A stretch of DNA of 7,544 nucleotides from Helicobacter sp. (GTDB lineage Bacteria; Campylobacterota; Campylobacteria; Campylobacterales; Helicobacteraceae): contig JARHZY010000119.1 in the NCBI GenBank assembly GCA_029264655.1, positions 1-7,544 of the forward strand, written 5' to 3'. The position numbers and the translations under genes were made by a program. This document shows positions 5,262 through 7,544 of the stretch, in pieces. The notes below the pieces were generated by a model. The model was not told where the DNA came from, searched no databases, and saw nothing but the letters and a program-made list of their open reading frames with translations. Positions within the stretch are counted from its first letter, which is position 1, and every line of letters starts with the position of its first letter.

Positions 5262-7382
5262 TTATGATTCTCTCATCATACGCATTACAAGTCGTTTCAT
5301 TCTTGCATCATCTTTTTTATTTGCATTATGGATTTGTGTTGTCATATGCTCCCATGCTTCTTGTGATGATAACCCACCATCTTTTGCAGGCACTTTTTCA
5401 TATTCACCATTACTTTTTAGCTCATAACGTTGCAATGTGTCATTGAGTTGCAATGTGAGAATTTGCATGAGTTTTTCTGCAACATGTTTTTCAATTGCAG
5501 GTGTGAGGAGTTCTACTCTACGCTCTAAATTACGCGGCATAATATCTGCACTTGCAAAATATATATTTGTTTTAGCATGTTTAAAATAATAGATTCTTGC
5601 ATGTTCTAGATATTTTCCTATTATAGAATATACATGAATATTTTCACTTAATCCTTGCACACCCGGTTTCAAGCAACAGACACCTCGTATAATTAAGTCT
5701 ATTTTAACACCCGCTTGTGATGCTTTGTAGAGTGCATTAATAATATCAATATCTACACAAGCATTTGCTTTCATAATGATTTTACCTTGTTCTTTATGCG
5801 TTGTTTCATCAGCAATTAATTGTAAGAGATGCTTTTTTATTTGTGTTGGTGCACTATACAATGTATCAAGAGTAGCGTGTTGGGAGCTTCCAGCAGAAAG
5901 AGAATGGAAAAATTTTACCGCATCTTTGGCAAATGCAGGATTAGCACTTAAGAGACTTACATCTGTATATATTTTTGCAGTTTGTGCATTATAATTACCT
6001 GAACTTAAATGTACATATTCATGTAGTTTTTCGCCTTTTTTACGAATAACAAGTGCAATTTTTGCATGTACTTTGAGATTTGGCACACCATAAATAACAT
6101 GTGCACCTGCAGATTCTAGAGCTTTTGCCCAATGTAAATTATTTTCTTCATCAAAACGTGCTTTTAGCTCTACAAGTGCAGTTACTTGTTTGTTTTCAGC
6201 AGCTTCTGTTAAAGCTTTAACAATAGGTGAATTAGCTCCAACACGATAGAGTGTCATACGAATAGAGAGCACATTAGGATCTTTTGCGGCTTGTTGGATA
6301 AAATGCACCACAGGATCAAAACTTTCAAAAGGATGGAAAAACAATATATCACCTTTTTCAATACAATCAAAGATATTGCCAGAATTATCAAGTGGTGGTA
6401 ATGTTTTTGCTACATATTGTGGTAGTGTGAGATAGGCATATTCTTTTAATCCTACAAGCTCCCAAAATGCATTCATGCCAATAGGTGTTTTATAGGTATA
6501 AACATCTTCTTTAGGCACTTTTAATTGCGTATCAATAAATTCTAAAAGTTTTGTATATTCGCTTTCTTTGTTGGCTGTGCCAATCTCAAGACGCACAATC
6601 TCCCCCTTTTTTCTTGCACGCAAACCTTCACTCATAAGTGCAATAAAGTCATCTGCTTCATCTTCTTCTATTTCCATATCTGCATTTCTTGTAACACGAA
6701 AAGGCAAATATGCAAGTGTTTCGTATCCTTCAAAAAGCTCACTTGCAAACTCACCAACAATACTTTCAATAAAAACAAATGAATCATGATTGACACGCAC
6801 AAAGCGTTTTAAGACGCGTGATATACGCACCATGCCATATTTTATTTCATCTGTTTCTTTATTTTTCAAAGTAAGTGCAATTGCAAAGCTTAAGTTATTA
6901 AGGTGTGGAAATGGATGCACAGAATCAACAACAATTGGCACAATAATGGGATATAAATGCGTTTTAAAATATTTATGCATTTCTTGCTTTGTGCGTGTAT
7001 CAAGTTCATCAAAATTGCGTAAAATAAGCTTTTCTTGAACAAGTGATTTTTTAATATCATTATAAAGTGTTGCTATAAGCTCTTGTTCTTTGGTAATGTA
7101 ATCGCGTATTGCGGTGAGTTGTTCTAATGGAGTAAGTTTGTCTGCCCCGCTTGCAATAACGCTATTTGCAAAAAGTCGTTGCAAACCTGCCACTCTTATC
7201 ATATAAAATTCGTCAAGATTTGTGCTATAAATTGCTAAGAATTTTAAACGTTCAAGCAATGGCAATTTTGTATTTTTTGCTTCATTTAATACACGGGTAT
7301 TAAAACGCAACCAACTTAATTCACGATTGAAAAACATATCTTTTTGTGCAATCTCTGCATGGGTTTGCTTTTCTCTTGACAT
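5262..7382 (-). CDS. ppk: Polyphosphate kinase 1
   Basis: PPK1 reversibly transfers the gamma phosphate of ATP to inorganic polyphosphate through a phosphohistidine. The 706 residues are full length (E. coli 688). Domains in order: N-terminal domain opening with FFNRELSWLRFNTRVL (17-32) and NLDEFYMIRVAGL (55-67); head domain about 125-310, with PIVVDSVHPFPHLNNLSFA; and two phospholipase-D-like C-terminal domains, about 335-500 and 505-680. Catalytic signs: SIRMTLYR with R375, VELKARFDE at 404-412, KVHAKIALV with the autophosphorylated H439 and HLSSGNYN after it, and LEHARIYYF with the second His, H594, followed by SADIMPRNLERRVE. The acidic run EIEEDEADD (237-245) stands out. The ATG is preceded by AAGGAG at 7390-7395, seven bases away. 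The family is tied to stationary-phase and stress survival; it is membrane-associated or cytoplasmic. There is no ppx or ppk2 in the window. Confidence 0.97.
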   Translation of the reverse strand: MSREKQTHAEIAQKDMFFNRELSWLRFNTRVLNEAKNTKLPLLERLKFLAIYSTNLDEFYMIRVAGLQRLFANSVIASGADKLTPLEQLTAIRDYITKEQELIATLYNDIKKSLVQEKLILRNFDELDTRTKQEMHKYFKTHLYPIIVPIVVDSVHPFPHLNNLSFAIALTLKNKETDEIKYGMVRISRVLKRFVRVNHDSFVFIESIVGEFASELFEGYETLAYLPFRVTRNADMEIEEDEADDFIALMSEGLRARKKGEIVRLEIGTANKESEYTKLLEFIDTQLKVPKEDVYTYKTPIGMNAFWELVGLKEYAYLTLPQYVAKTLPPLDNSGNIFDCIEKGDILFFHPFESFDPVVHFIQQAAKDPNVLSIRMTLYRVGANSPIVKALTEAAENKQVTALVELKARFDEENNLHWAKALESAGAHVIYGVPNLKVHAKIALVIRKKGEKLHEYVHLSSGNYNAQTAKIYTDVSLLSANPAFAKDAVKFFHSLSAGSSQHATLDTLYSAPTQIKKHLLQLIADETTHKEQGKIIMKANACVDIDIINALYKASQAGVKIDLIIRGVCCLKPGVQGLSENIHVYSIIGKYLEHARIYYFKHAKTNIYFASADIMPRNLERRVELLTPAIEKHVAEKLMQILTLQLNDTLQRYELKSNGEYEKVPAKDGGLSSQEAWEHMTTQIHNANKKDDARMKRLVMRMMRES

Positions 7383-7412
7383 TCTATAACTCCTTACAAT
7401 GCTTTATATAAT

Positions 7413-7418
7413 ATTTTA
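7413..7418 (-). promoter_or_regulatory. Candidate -10 box of ppk
   Basis: On the minus strand TAAAAT preceded directly by TG (TGTAAAAT) lies 31 to 36 bases before the ppk ATG, giving a predicted start near 7406 and a leader of about 24 bases. The rest of the spacer to 7544 is AT-rich with stops in every frame I read. A TATAAT on the plus strand at 7504-7509 could belong to a gene beyond the right edge. Confidence 0.35.
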
Positions 7419-7544
7419 CATTATTTTTTGCTTTTAGTTGCTATTTTTATTTATAATTTGTTTATTATGACTATTTTATAAACATAAATTATGCTATTTT
7501 TCTTATAATTCTTGTAATAATAAATTTATATAATGATTTTTTGC

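Noticed and set aside
5204..7038. Plus-strand ORFs opposite ppk and its 3' flank
   Set aside because: They are shadows of the strong ppk frame; the Cys- and Phe-rich composition is typical of antisense translation.

Overview
The window looks like chromosomal DNA of a low-GC Campylobacterota species, most likely a Helicobacter of the enterohepatic type. The reasons are the very AT-rich spacers, the promoters with (TGn)TATAAT-like -10 boxes and no recognisable -35 box, a MurG with the shortened 'GGHLAIAKAL' N-terminal loop that I recall from H. pylori MurG, and an exported catalase-like protein resembling the one I recall from H. pylori (HP0485). The species assignment is inference.

Layout. 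1-151 (-): the first 50 codons of a small unrecognised gene (possibly a TM2-domain protein), with a good ribosome binding site and an extended -10 promoter. 404-1486 (-): murG, the last cytoplasmic-side glycosyl transfer to lipid II. 1487-1701: divergent promoter region; the murG -10 box lies between the arms of an inverted repeat. 1702-2511 (+): an exported TroA/ZnuA-like metal-binding protein with no permease or ATPase gene beside it and with two of the four usual ligand positions changed. 2657-3640 (+): an exported catalase-like (SrpA-type) haem peroxidase. 3641-4623: 983 bp with no convincing gene, but holding promoter-like boxes, several hairpins (one pair mutually exclusive) and a 20-codon micro-ORF. 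4624-5100 (-): lspA, lipoprotein signal peptidase. 5262-7382 (-): ppk, polyphosphate kinase 1. 7383-7544: ppk leader and promoter region.

The genes do not form one pathway. Most appear to be transcribed singly: each has a spacer of at least 145 bp in front of it and a plausible -10 box. MurG and LspA are envelope functions (peptidoglycan precursor, lipoprotein maturation). The ZnuA-like and catalase-like proteins are both predicted to be periplasmic and could serve metal and peroxide homeostasis. PPK makes polyphosphate, which is linked to stress survival in this group. The strongest unexplained signals are the large excess of the interrupted palindrome AGAWTCT (15 copies, about 2 expected) and the structured 983-bp spacer. 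No mobile element, CRISPR array, tRNA or rRNA was found.
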